A program made the translations under genes and the position numbers. A stretch of 64,000 nucleotides of DNA from Antedon mediterranea (Eukaryota > Echinodermata > Crinoidea > Comatulida > Antedonidae): the NCBI RefSeq assembly GCF_964355755.1, contig NC_092674.1, positions 3,289,001 to 3,353,000 of the forward strand, written 5' to 3'. Positions 36,191 to 48,412 of the stretch are shown here, piece by piece. Positions within the stretch are counted from its first letter, which is position 1, and each line of letters starts with the position of its first letter. The notes below the pieces were generated by a model. That model did not search any database and was not told where the DNA came from. It was given only the letters and a program-made list of their open reading frames with translations.

Positions 36191-36363
36191 AAAGCTTGAA
36201 CGCAACGCAAGGACGTAAACGCAACGCAAGCGTTTTAACCAATGACCAGCCAAGTTATAGACAGTTAGCAATCACAAGCGAATAAGCCATCGCTTGTGAT
36301 TGGTCAATTCAATTGCGTTGCGTTACGTCCTTGTGTTGCGTCGCTAGTGGGAACCACGCTTTA
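36191..36363. mobile_element. MITE of the GCGTTGCG family
   Basis: Inverted ends aaagcttgaacgcaacgcaa and cgctagtgggaaccacgcttt, with an internal gcttgtgattg inverted pair (36271-36305). Related to 20199-20350. It sits between the laccase flank unit and the polymerase element and has a mirror copy at 50436-50606. Confidence 0.7.
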
Positions 36364-36379
36364 TATTCCGGTACTGCGT

Positions 36380-37367
36380 TTTGTAAGTATTGGAAACCTT
36401 TGGGGCTAACAAAGGAAATCTATTGTATGAAAGGAAAACAAAGGGTTGCTAATTAAGGTCTTAAGAAAACAATAGGGGTGATTGTTAACAAAGAAGGGAC
36501 GCTAAGAGAACAATAGAAGGTGTGAAATGGTAACAATAGAGGCTGTGATTGTTAACTATACAGGGAAACAATAAGAAATCTACTTGATTCAAGTTAGGAA
36601 AACAAATGGGTATTAATTGGATGATACAGGTGTTTTCGTATAATGAGGGTGGTCATGACAATAGAAATGTAATTTTAATTAATTAACAATAGAATGTATA
36701 GTTTGAACAAGGCAGATGCTTTGTATAGAGTGTATCACAGGTGTTTTACAATTACTGACAATACTTACAACGAGTGCTTTGTTTTTTGACAATAGGATTT
36801 GATAATAATATAAAAGAGAGGGTTATAATTAAGGAGCAATTTTTGCTTGTAACAAGCCTAGGCTAACAAAGGAAATCTATTGAGTATAAGAATTATAGGA
36901 AAACAAAGGGTTTGCTACTTAAAGTCCTAGGCTAACAAAGGGGTATCTATAGGAGAAGGATAAGTACAGGGAAACACTAAGAAATCTATTTGATTAAAGT
37001 TAGGAAAACAAATGGGTATTAATTGGATGATACAGGTGTTTTCGTAGAATGATGGTGGTCATAACAATAGAAATCTAATTTTAATTAATTAACAATCGAA
37101 TGTATAGTTTTAACAAAGTGGAGGCTTTGTATAGAGTGTATCACAGGTGTTTTACAAATACTGATAATACTCACAACGATTGCTTTTTTTTGGTGACAAT
37201 ATAGGATAATATAAAAGAGGGAGTTATAATTAAGGAGCGATTGTTTGCTAGCATTTGCGTGATTTGATTGGTCAAAAGTATACAGTCTGGTCCGAACCCC
37301 CCTTGTTGAAACAAAAAGCGGATTATAATTCAGACAGGGATGTATGTAATGGACCTTTTTTTTGTGT
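36380..37367 (+). repeat. Non-coding end of the polymerase element, two ~0.41 kb repeats
   Basis: Two diverged copies of a unit (about 36400-36850 and 36855-37245) share gctaacaaaggaaatctatt, ggaaaacaaatgggtattaa, gtgtatcacaggtgttttac and a final ttataattaaggagc. Short words aacaatag and aacaaagg recur throughout. The minus-strand frame here is AT-rich and not a recognised gene. Mirrored, with an extra duplication, at about 47907-50410. Confidence 0.7.
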
Positions 37368-39866
37368 GATGTTTGTGGGGAAAAGACTAAATATTTTACC
37401 GTGATGACGCATACTTCCAGTTCTGTGAATATGTATTCAAAAAATATCCTTAAGGTCATAATAATATTACATGCCTTGCTCATAATATTCAAGCTTATGA
37501 TAGTTACTTTGTAATGTGTATTCATGTGGTTTTGTTCCAGATGTCATAACTAAATGGTGGTAAGATTATTTCTACTAAAATTAAGGGTACTACTATTTGT
37601 TTCATTGACTCTGTCATTTTTACCGATGGCTTTAGCCAAACTACCTAAAACAAAACAAAACCTCTGGCATTAAAGAGTTAAAGAAGGGTTACTTTCCTCA
37701 TAAATTTAACACGGTTGGTAATGCAAACTATGTAGGTCCATATCCCGGTACTTTGATGTATGACCCCGACAAGATGTCTAAATCGACCCGGAATGATTTT
37801 CTTATTTGGTATGAGCAGAGGCGAGGTGAAATGCTTGATTTAAAGAGTCAGCTAATTGATTATTGTGTTAGTGACTTGGACATTTTTAGGCGTTGTTGCT
37901 TATCATTTAGACACATATTCAAATGATTATTAACTGTTCTTGATAATGGTATAGATAAGAAAGGGGTCGAAACGGTTTAATAACCAAAGCCCCAGCCTGT
38001 AATTTTGTATTTTCTAAGAAATTTTTGAAGCCGAATACAATTGCTTCTTTTCCACTAGCAGATTACTTAACTACAGAGACTCATTCTTTTGCTAGTATGC
38101 AGTGGTTAAGTTATGAATCAAAACAACGTAGAATCCATATTCATCATGTCCGTAATGGTAATGAAAAATGCTTTGGTAGATATAAAGTTAATGGGGCTTC
38201 GTTTGAACCAAACTTCATATTTGAATTTATTGGATGTTTATACCATGGCTGTAGTAAGTGCTATCGTCCAAAAATCCTTTCACTGGTCTAAGCAAGGCAG
38301 ATTCATATCTACAAACACAGAGAAAATCTTCTTATCTGAAACAGACGTTCTCTCAGTACTAGTATATTAAAATTTAGGAGCATAAGTGGAACAACATTAA
38401 GAAGTCCTTAACCCCTACGGAATTAGCAGTCATATTTGATGTACCTGCTATTCATCCTACACTTAATCCTCGAGAAGCTTTTTTTGGAGGTAGAACCAAT
38501 GCCGGTAGATTGTTTTACCAAGTTAAAGATGATGAGCAGATTAACTATGTTGACTTCACTGGTCTTTATCTGTACTACAACAAATACGGAACATATCCGA
38601 TCGGACATCACGAAAAGTTAGCTTTCAAAGATATGTCTACAGATATTCGTATTGGAGTATTTTGGTCTGGTTCAATGCACAGTTAGTCCTCCAAAAAAGC
38701 TGCTTCACCCTGTTCTTCCTTATAGGAGTAATGGAAAACTTGTGTTTCCTTTATGTCGAACATGTGTTGATAATATGTGTCAGGAATCATGCAACCAAGA
38801 TGAAAATGAAAGATGCCTGACGGGGTCATGGGTATCAACGGGGTCATGGGTATCAACGGAGTCAGAGAAAGTTGAAGTTGGCTATGTAATTAGGAATGTT
38901 ACTGTTGCATGGAATTTTAAGCATAAAAGTGAGTATAAGTCAGATGATCCTTCTTCCAGACTTTTCTCTGGATATATTAATACTTTTCTTAAATTAAAGC
39001 AAGAAGCTTCTGGATGGCCTGATTGGTGTGTAACGGATAAGCAGAAAGATAAGTACATTAAAGATTACAAAACAAATGAAAATATTAAACTCGATAAGGA
39101 CTCTATTGCCTACAATGCTGGTCTACCGATCATTGGCAAAACTTATGCTAAATTCCTTCTAGGGAAAATTTGGACAGAGGGAAAATTTGACAAGAACTTT
39201 ATTTACCTCTGAAACAAATGACATTTATGACAATGTTTCGGACCAAAAAGTTATTGTACATGATGTGAACTTTATCAATGACGATTTAGCAGAAATGAAA
39301 TATATATAATATAAGACGAACACCAATTTGTAAAGGTAAACAAGAAAGTGAATGTTGTTATGGCGGCATTACTACTGCTACAGCAAAGCTAAAGCTCTAT
39401 GACTTATTGGAAAAGTTTCAAGACCGTGTGCTGTTCTACGACACCGATTCTTGTGTATTTACATCTAAAGCTGGAGGATGGCGACCACCACTTTGTGATA
39501 ATTATTGGGAATTAACCAATAAAATTAGCCCTAACGATAGAAATTATATCTCCTCTTTTGTTTCTGGGGGGGGGGGGGACCAAAACATTATGCTTACAGG
39601 TTAGACACGGGTAAAACGATCTGTAAGGTAAAGGGTTTTACCGTAAACTATCAAAATTCAAAATTAATCAATTTTAAAACAGTGAGTAAAATGGTATGTG
39701 GGTTGGTCCCCAAAAGTTAACCACATTTGATCCCAACAGAATAACGAGAAAAGCAAAAGAACGAACAATTGTAACGGAAGAAAGTAGTAAAGATTATCGT
39801 ATCGTGTATAACAAACGAATAATAATCGATGATTTTAAAACAGCTCCATATGGTTATGCAATGTAA
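37368..39866 (+). pseudogene. Protein-primed family-B DNA polymerase, 5'-truncated copy A
   Basis: Several broken frames read in order as a family-B polymerase of the DNA_pol_B_2 type used by Polintons, adintoviruses and linear plasmids. It starts mid-gene at the cysteine pair before the exonuclease. Seen in order: Exo II region, a LAKLPKT segment with frameshift, Exo III (DYCVSD, about 37858), CLYHGCSKCYRP (about 38228), palm motif A (YVDFTGLY, about 38545), motif B (AKFLLGKIW, about 39148), motif C (FYDTDS, about 39430) and a C-terminal APYGYAM with TAA at 39864-39866. There are at least five frame breaks, most shared with the mirror copy, so decay preceded the inversion. No other virus-like gene is adjacent. 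Confidence 0.8.
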
Positions 39867-39889
39867 GTACCTGTACATTTCTTAACAAA

Positions 39890-40140
39890 TTTCCTAAGTT
39901 TTTTTTGTGTAAACATTTTTGAACATAAAAAAAAAAATGTGTAAACTTTTTTGAACATTAAAAAAATTGTGTAAACATTTTTTGAACATAAAAAAAAATG
40001 TGTAAAGTTTTTGGAACATAAAAAAAATGTGTAAATAATTTGTAAAAAAAAAAAAAAATGTGTAAACAATTTAAAAAAAACAAAAAAAAATTGTAAAATT
40101 GTTCATCAAAATAAAAAAAAAATGTGTAAAAATTTGTGTT
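39890..40140 (+). repeat. ~31-bp AT-rich tandem repeat between polymerase copies
   Basis: About eight diverged units of the form tgtgtaaacatttttgaaca followed by an A-run. It lies in the 0.64 kb spacer between the end of polymerase copy A and the start of copy B. The exact mirror is at about 45132-45385. Confidence 0.85.
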
Positions 40141-40507
40141 AGCAATTGAGCATTTTGTATGTAATACAATACGTTTTAAATGAGTTTACTGTATTAAATA
40201 AATAAAATAAAATGTATAAATGTTTATCAAAAAAAAAAAAAATTGTCAAACTATTTCTTAAAAAATTAAAAAAATGTATATATTTATATAGCTTTTAATA
40301 TTTTTGTAATAGTGGTTTTTTTTTCCTTTTCTTTTTTTAACAAAAGGTATCATTCTACTGAATAGTCACTTACTAATTATTTATTTATTTTGATGTCTAA
40401 TTTTAATTTTTTTTTTCACTACATGTATAACAATTGATTTTTTAGGTAAAAAGAGAAATAAATATTTATATATATATATAAAGGATTATTACAAATCTAA
40501 TAATAAA

Positions 40508-43293
40508 ATGGTTCAGCAATACGGTGCAGGGATGGTAAGTAAATCAAGTATTACATTACTGAATAATCACTAATATTAAAATAAAAAATATATGATGTTT
40601 AAATGTGTTACCAATAATTATATAGTTTGTATTTTTATTTATTTTTTTATTTATGTTTTATCTTTTCAGAAAAGAGTTCGAGATGAGGATGATAACGATG
40701 TTGAAGTTGATACAGAAGAAGATGTCGTTGATCTGAATACTGTTAATATTGAGAATTTGAAGTTATGTTTTCAGCTATTTCTAAAGTTTTACAATCTCAC
40801 ATGAATATCTTAGTAGGTGATAATTTAGTGTTTAACATTATACATATGCCTAAGCCTATCGGTGGTGGTCCGTCTTTTTATAATGGAATAGATTTAGCTC
40901 ACCTAAACGTCAGATCATTAATAATAATCAAAGAGGATGATGAAAACATATGTTGTGCAAGGGCTTTGGTTGTCGGAATTTCGAGAATTGAAGATAAAGG
41001 TGCTAATACCCAAAGATGGGAACAACTTAGGAGCCGTCTTATCTCCAAGAGCATGAAGCCAGTCAACTAATGTTGAGAGCTGGTGTTAATCGTGGTCTTT
41101 CTGGTATTGAGGAATTTAAACGTTTTCAGAGGGTATTGTTTCATTACCAAATAGTTGTGATTTCCAAGGACAATCTCCACACAGTAATATTTAGCGGTGA
41201 GTACCGAGCAAAACAAATTTATTTATATCATCATGACAAACATTATGATGTCATTGTTTCAGTAGCAACTTTTTTGAAGGTTCGCCATTTTTGTAATCTT
41301 TGCTTTCAATGTTATACGGTCAAGTTCAATCACAAATGTAAGTTTACTTGTGAACTCTGTTGTTCCCATGACTGTATTCCTACTGTCGATACTGCTACTT
41401 CGGTTTATTGTGAAGACGGTAGACGTTCTTTTAAGAATCACAAATGCTTTGCTAATCATAAAATTGCTAGTCCAAAAGTATCTATTTGTGATAAGAAGAA
41501 ACTTTGTATTGTGTGTGATCGCTTCATTCAAAAGGGTAATGATTGCACAAAACATTTTTGTAGGACATGTTCTATGTTAGTTGATAGTAGTAATTTGTAT
41601 TACATGATGAAGATTAAGTTTCAGGATAAAAAAGGAGAAGAATTATAAAAATGATATTGAAAGAAAAAATGCGGCGGAGAAGTTCTTTTTCATCGATTTC
41701 GAGTGTACAAGAGACCGGTGAACACATTCCAAATCTCTGTGTTCTACAGAAATGCTGTGTAGACTGTATCACCGGTGATGTTGATTCCGAAGAATGTGAT
41801 GTTTGTGGGGAAAAGACTAAAATATTTTACGGTGATGACGCATGCTTCCAGTTCTGTGAGCATGTATTCAAAAAATATCCTTACGCTCATAATAATATTA
41901 CATGCCTTGCTCATAACTATCAAGCTTATGATAGTTACTTTGTAATGCGTTATTTGTATTCATGTGGTTTTGTTCCAGATGTCATAACTAATGGTGGTAA
42001 GATTCTTTCTACTAAAATTAAGGGTACTACTACTATTCGTTTCATTGACTCTGTCATTTTTATCGACGGCTTTAGCCAAACTACCTAAAACCTTTGGCAT
42101 TTAAGAGTTAAAGAAGGGTTACTTTCCTCGTAAATTTAACACGGTTGGTAATGCAAACTGTTTTAGGTCCATATCCCGGTGCTTCGATGTATGATCCCGA
42201 TAAGATGTCTGAATCGGCCCGGAATGATTTTCTTATTTGGTACGTGAAATTTTTGATTTAAAGAGTCAGCTAATTGATTATTGCGTTAGTGACGTGTACA
42301 TTCTTAGGCGTTGTTGCTTATCATTTAGACACAGATTCAAACGAGTAACTGTTCTTGATAATGGTATAGATCAGGAAGGGGTCGATCCGTTTTCTATTGG
42401 TTTAATAACCAAAGCCTCAGCCTGTAATATTGTATTTTCTAGGAACTTTTTGAAGCCGAATACAATTGCTTCTTTTCCACTAGCAGATTACTTTATTATT
42501 CAATTGTCATCATATTCGCTATATGCCATGCAGCTGTACTTTTTTCTGTTCTTTTTTTATTTTTTATTCCAACTTTTATCTACTGGTTTTATATATATTT
42601 TGTATTTCTTTATTGTCTAATTAATTTATTTTCTTTATTTATATATTTTTTTTTTTTTCTTCTCTTATTTAAATATTTTGTAAAGGCAATCCCGTCACAA
42701 GATTGTAATCTTTTTGGGATTTGCCTTCGTCCATTTTCTTGTTTTATCACTTGCCATTTTGTTTTTGTTACTTTTGTCTTTTGGACGTGAATAAATGTTC
42801 CTTGAATTGAATTGAATTGACTTAACTACAGAGTTGCTAGTATGGAGTGGTTAAGTTATGAATCAAAACGACGTGTAATCTATATTCATCTTGCCCATAA
42901 TGGTAATGAGAAATGCTTTGGTAGATAAATAGTTGATGGGGCTTCGTTTAAACCAAACTTAATATTTGAATTTATGGGATGTTTATATCATGGCTGTACT
43001 AAGTGCTATCGTCCACAAGACAAAAATCCTTTCACTGGTCTAAGCATGGCAGATTCATATCTACAAACACAGAGAAAATCTTCTTATCTGAAACAGACGT
43101 TTCCTATTATTGAAATTTGGGAGCATGAGTGGAACAACATTAAGAAGTCCTTAACCCCTACGGAATTAGCCGTCATATTTGATGTACCTGCCATTCATCA
43201 TACATTTAACCCCCGAGAAGCTCTTTTTAGAGGAAGAACCAATGCCGCTAGATTGTTTTACCAAGTTAAAGATGATGAGCATATTAACTATGT
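40508..43293 (+). pseudogene. Protein-primed family-B DNA polymerase, 3'-truncated copy B
   Basis: This copy has the gene start. A nine-codon first exon (40508-40534, MVQQYGAGM) ends in GTAAGT and joins KRVRDEDD at 40670 after a strong acceptor. An acidic stretch follows, then a conserved N-terminal region (ARALVVGISRIEDKG, GLSGIEEFKRFQ, YLYHHDKHYDVIVS), then a Cys/His-rich segment with several CxxC pairs (about 41290-41600), then the exonuclease (HNYQAYDSYF, about 41911; YCVSD, about 42277) and CLYHGCTKCYRP (about 42980). It stops at motif A (DEHINYV), exactly where the inversion junction lies. Frame breaks occur near 40790, 41068 and 42085, and a retroposon interrupts it at 42492. Not functional. 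Confidence 0.8.
42492..42826 (+). mobile_element. 5'-truncated non-LTR retrotransposon 3' end
   Basis: It interrupts the polymerase at GATTACTT / AACTAC with ACTT repeated on both sides. It contains a hairpin (ggcaatccc...AAGATTGTAATCTT...gggatttgcc, about 42685-42726), an AATAAA (42790) and a terminal TTGAA repeat (ttgaattgaattgaattga). Such short-repeat tails are typical of several non-LTR clades. No RT sequence is left. Only the spacer copy of the polymerase carries it. Confidence 0.7.
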
Positions 43294-44766
43294 ATCTGGA
43301 ACAAAACCACATGAATACAAATAACGCATTACAAAGTAACTATCATAAGCTTGATAGTTATGAGCAAGGCATGTAATATTATTATGAGCGTAAGGATATT
43401 TTCTGAATACATGCTCACAGAACTGGAAGCATGCGTCATCACCGTAAAATATTTTAGTCTTTTCCCCACAAACATCACATTCTTCGGAATCAACATCACC
43501 GGTGATACAGTCTACACAGCATTTCTGTAGAACACAGAGATTTGGAATGTGTTCACCGGTCTCTTGTACACTCGAAATCGATGAAAAAGAACTTCTCCGC
43601 CGCATTTGTTCTTTCAATATCATTTTTATAATTCTTTTCCTTTTTTATCCTGAAACTTAATCTTCATCATGTAATACAAATTACTACTATCAACTAACAT
43701 AGAACATGTCCTACAAAAATGTTTTGTGCAATCATTACCCTTTTGAATGAAGCGATCACACACAATACAAAGTTTCTTCTTATCACAAATAGATACTTTT
43801 GGACTAGCAATTTTATGATTAGCAAAGCATTTGTGATTCTTAAAAGAACGTCTACCGTCTTCACAATAAACCGAAGTAGCAGTATCGACAGTAGGAATAC
43901 AGTCATGGGAACAACAGAGTTCACAAGTAAACTTACATTTGTGATTGAACTTGACCGTATAACATTGAAAGCAAAGATTACAAAAATGGCGAACCTTCAA
44001 AAAAGTTGCTACTGAAACAATGACATCATAATGTTTGTCATGATGATATAAATAAATTTGTTTTGCTCGGTACTCACCGCTAAATATTACTGTGTGGAGA
44101 TTGTCCTTGGAAATCACAACTATTTGGTAATCAAACAATACCCTCTGAAAACGTTTAAATTCCTCAATACCAGAAAGACCACGATTAACACCAGCTCTCA
44201 ACATTAGTTGATTGGCTTCATGCTCTTGGAGATAAGACGGCTCCTAAGTTGTTCCCATCTTTGGGTATTAGCACCTTTATCTTCAATTCTCGAAATTCCG
44301 ACAACCAAAGCCCTTGCACAACATATGTTTTCATCATCCTCTTTGATTATTATTAATGATCTGACGTTTAGGTGAGCTAAATCTATTCCATTATAAAAAG
44401 ACGGACCACCACCGATAGGCTTAGGCATATGTATAATGTTAAACACTAAATTATCACCTACTAAGATATTCATGTGAGATTGTAAAACTTTAGAAATAGC
44501 TGAAAACATAACTTCAAATTCTCAATATTAACAGTATTCAGATCAACGACATCTTCTTCTGTATCAACTTCAACATCGTTATCATCCTCATCTCGAACTC
44601 TTTTCTGAAAAGATAAAACATAAATAAAAAAATAAATAAAAATACAAACTATATAATTATTGGTAACACATTTAAACATCATATATTTTTTATTTTAATA
44701 TTAGTGATTATTCAGTAATGTAATACTTGATTTACTTACCATCCCTGCACCGTATTGCTGAACCAT
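43294..44766 (-). pseudogene. Family-B DNA polymerase, N-terminal mirror copy B'
   Basis: Mirror of 40508-41980, with the same first mini-exon and intron, N-terminal region and Cys/His-rich segment. It ends in the exonuclease at the inversion junction (GFVPD). Its frame breaks match copy B. Coding differences include FDYQIVV for FHYQIVV, KGKEL for KGEEL and KEQM for KEKM, so it is a diverged duplicate rather than an exact fold-back. Confidence 0.85.
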
Positions 44767-45131
44767 TTTATTATTAGATTTGTAATAATCCTTTATATAT
44801 ATATATAAATATCTATTTCTCTTTTTACCTAAAAAATCAATTGTTATACATGTAGTGAAAAAAAAAATTAAAATTAGACATCAAAATAAATAAATAATTA
44901 GTAAGTGACTATTCAGTAGAATGATACCTTTTGTTAAAAAAAGAAAAGGAAAAAAAAACCACTATTACAAAAATATTAAAAGCTATATAAATATATACAT
45001 TTTTTTAATTTTTTAAGAAATAGTTTGACAATTTTTTTTTTTTTTGGATAAACATTTATACATTTTATTTTATTTATTTAATACAGTAAACTCATTTAAA
45101 ACGTATTGTATTACATACAAAATGCTCAATT

Positions 45132-45385
45132 GCTAACACAAATTTTTACACATTTTTTTTTTATTTTGATGAACAATTTTACAATTTTTTTTTGTTTTTT
45201 TTTAAATTGTTTACACATTTTTTTTTTTTTTACAAATTATTTACACATTTTTTTTATGTTCCAAAAACTTTACACATTTTTTTTTTATGTTCAAAAAATG
45301 TTTACACAATTTTTTTAATGTTCAAAAAAGTTTACACATTTTTTTTTTATGTTCAAAAATGTTTACACAAAAAAACTTAGGAAAT
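45132..45385 (-). repeat. ~31-bp AT-rich tandem repeat, mirror copy
   Basis: Reverse complement of 39890-40140 with small length changes in the A-runs. Frames through it (repeated THFF-like words) are low complexity. Confidence 0.85.
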
Positions 45386-45407
45386 TTGTTAAGAAATGTA
45401 CAGGTAC

Positions 45408-47906
45408 TTACATTGCATAACCATATGGAGCTGTTTTAAAATCATCGATTATTATTCGTTTGTTATACACGATACGATAATCTTTACTACTTTCTTCCGT
45501 TACAATTGTTCGTTCTTTTGCTTTTCTCGTTATTCTGTTGGGATCAAATGTGGTTAACTTTTGGGGACCAACCCACATACCATTTTACTCACTGTTTTAA
45601 AATTGATTAATTTTGAATTTTGATAGTTTACGGTAAAACCCTTTACCTTACAGATCGTTTTACCCGTGTCTAACCTGTAAGCATAATGTTTTGGTCCCCC
45701 CCCCCCCAGAAACAAAAGAGGAGATATAATTTCTATCGTTAGGGCTAATTTTATTGGTTAATTCCCAATAATTATCACAAAGTGGTGGTCGCCATCCTCC
45801 AGCTTTAGATGTAAATACACAAGAATCGGTGTCGTAGAACAGCACACGGTCTTGAAACTTTTCCAATAAGTCGTAGAGCTTTAGCTTTGCTGTAGCAGTA
45901 GTAATGCCGCCATAACAACATTCACTTTCTTGTTTACCTTTACAAATTGGTGTTCGTCTTATATTATATATATTTCATTTCTGCTAAATCGTCATTGATA
46001 AAGTTCACATCATGTACAATAACTTTTTGATCCGAAACATTGTCATAAATGTCATTTGTTTCAGAGGTAAATAAAGTTCTTGTCAAATTTTCCCTCTGTC
46101 CAAATTTTCCCTAGAAGGAATTTAGCATAAGTTTTGCCAATGATCGGTAGACCAGCATTGTAGGCAATAGAGTCCTTATCGAGTTTAATATTTTCATTTG
46201 TTTTGTAATCTTTAATGTACTTATCTTTCTGCTTATCCGTTACACACCAATCAGGCCATCCAGAAGCTTCTTGCTTTAATTTAAGAAAAGTATTAATATA
46301 TCCAGAGAAAAGTCTGGAAGAAGGATCATCTGACTTATACTCACTTTTATGCTTAAAATTCCATGCAACAGTAACATTCCTAATTACATAGCCAACTTCA
46401 ACTTTCTCTGACTCCGTTGATACCCATGACCCCGTTGATACCCATGACCCCGTCAGGCATCTTTCATTTTCATCTTGGTTGCATGATTCCTGACACATAT
46501 TATCAACACATGTTCGACATAAAGGAAACACAAGTTTTCCATTACTCCTATAAGGAAGAACAGGGTGAAGCAGCTTTTTTGGAGGACTAACTGTGCATTG
46601 AACCAGACCAAAATACTCCAATACGAATATCTGTAGACATATCTTTGAAAGCTAACTTTTCGTGATGTCCGATCGGATATGTTCCGTATTTGTTGTAGTA
46701 CAGATAAAGACCAGTGAAGTCAACATAGTTAATCTGCTCATCATCTTTAACTTGGTAAAACAATCTACCGGCATTGGTTCTACCTCCAAAAAAAGCTTCT
46801 CGAGGATTAAGTGTAGGATGAATAGCAGGTACATCAAATATGACTGCTAATTCCGTAGGGGTTAAGGACTTCTTAATGTTGTTCCACTTATGCTCCTAAA
46901 TTTTAATATACTAGTACTGAGGGAACGTCTGTTTCAGATAAGAAGATTTTCTCTGTGTTTGTAGATATGAATCTGCCTTGCTTAGACCAGTGAAAGGATT
47001 TTTGGACGATAGCACTTACTACAGCCATGGTATAAACATCCAATAAATTCAAATATGAAGTTTGGTTCAAACGAAGCCCCATTAACTTTATATCTACCAA
47101 AGCATTTTTCATTACCATTACGGACATGATGAATATGGATTCTACGTTGTTTTGATTCATAACTTAACCACTGCATACTAGCAAAAGAATGAGCCTCTGT
47201 AGTTAAGTAATCTGCTAGTGGAAAAGAAGCAATTGTATTCGGCTTCAAAAATTTCTTAGAAAATACAAAATTACAGGCTGGGGCTTTGGTTATTAAACCG
47301 TTTCGACCCCTTTCTTATCTATACCATTATCAAGAACAGTTAATAATCATTTGAATATGTGTCTAAATGATAAGCAACAACGCCTAAAAATGTCCAAGTC
47401 ACTAACACAATAATCAATTAGCTGACTCTTTAAATCAAGCATTTCACCTCGCCTCTGCTCATACCAAATAAGAAAATCATTCCGGGTCGATTTAGACATC
47501 TTGTCGGGGTCATACATCAAAGTACCGGGATATGGACCTACATAGTTTGCATTACCAACCGTGTTAAATTTATGAGGAAAGTAACCCTTCTTTAACTCTT
47601 TAATGCCAGAGGTTTTGTTTTGTTTTAGGTAGTTTGGCTAAAGCCATCGGTAAAAATGACAGAGTCAATGAAACAAATAGTAGTACCCTTAATTTTAGTA
47701 GAAATAATCTTACCACCATTTAGTTATGACATCTGGAACAAAACCACATGAATACGCATTACAAAGTAACTATCATAAGCTTGAATATTATGAGCAAGGC
47801 ATGTAATATTATTATGACCTTAAGGATATTTTTTGAATACATATTCACAGAACTGGAAGTATGCGTCATCACGGTAAAATATTTAGTCTTTTCCCCACAA
47901 ACATCA
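45408..47906 (-). pseudogene. Family-B DNA polymerase, 5'-truncated mirror copy A'
   Basis: Mirror of 37368-39866: motif C (FYDTDS), motif B (AKFLLGKIW), motif A (YVDFTGLY) and CLYHGCSKCYRP are present in reverse order along the plus strand. It shares frame breaks with copy A. Differences include TEAHSF for TETHSF and TDVPSV for TDVLSV. A G-run before GTDQ-like sequence (45697-45708) gives a local length polymorphism. Confidence 0.85.
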
Positions 47907-48412
47907 CACAAAAAAAGGTCCATTACATACATCCCTGTCTGAATTATAATCCGCTTTTTGTTTCAACAAGGGGGGTTCGGACCAGACTGTATACTTTTGA
48001 CCAATCAAATCACGCAAATGCTAGCAAACAATCGCTCCTTAATTATAACTCCCTCTTTTATATTATCCTATATTGTCACAAAAAAAAAGCAATCGTTGTG
48101 AGTATTATCAGTATTTGTAAAACACCTGTGATACACTCTATACAAAGCCTCCACTTTGTTAAAACTATACATTCGATTGTTAATTAATTAAAATTAGATT
48201 TCTATTGTTATGACCACCATCATTCTACGAAAACACCTGTATCATCCAATTAATACCCATTTGTTTTCCTAACTTTAATCAAATAGATTTCTTATTGTTT
48301 CCCTGTACTTATCCTTCTCCTATAGATACCCCTTTGTTAGCCTAGGACTTTAAGTAGCAAACCCTTTGTTTTCCTATAATTCTTATACTCAATAGATTTC
48401 CTTTGTTAGCCT
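46887..48412. repeat. 1,526-bp tandem duplication, first copy
   Basis: cttatgctcctaaattttaa at 46887 recurs at 48413, and the two copies appear identical by eye. It spans part of polymerase copy A' and half of the non-coding end. The junction shows only a 1-2 bp overlap (ct), consistent with end joining or template switching. Confidence 0.95.

Larger units (their letters stand above)
27507..41980 (+). repeat. Left arm of ~15 kb imperfect palindrome
   Basis: From 41980 outwards this arm is mirrored from 43294 outwards. Coordinates of matching points sum to 85,274 through the polymerase (for example 40508 and 44766, 39864 and 45410, 38652 and 46622). The sum shifts to about 86,800 beyond the right arm's 1,526-bp duplication (34690 and 52127). 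It contains laccase copy 2, the third partial flank unit and polymerase copies A and B. Confidence 0.9.

Noticed and set aside
37085-37525. 146-codon minus-strand frame and its mirrors at 47748-48187 and 49274-49713
   Set aside because: Antisense to the polymerase exonuclease and the AT-rich non-coding end. No domain recognised.
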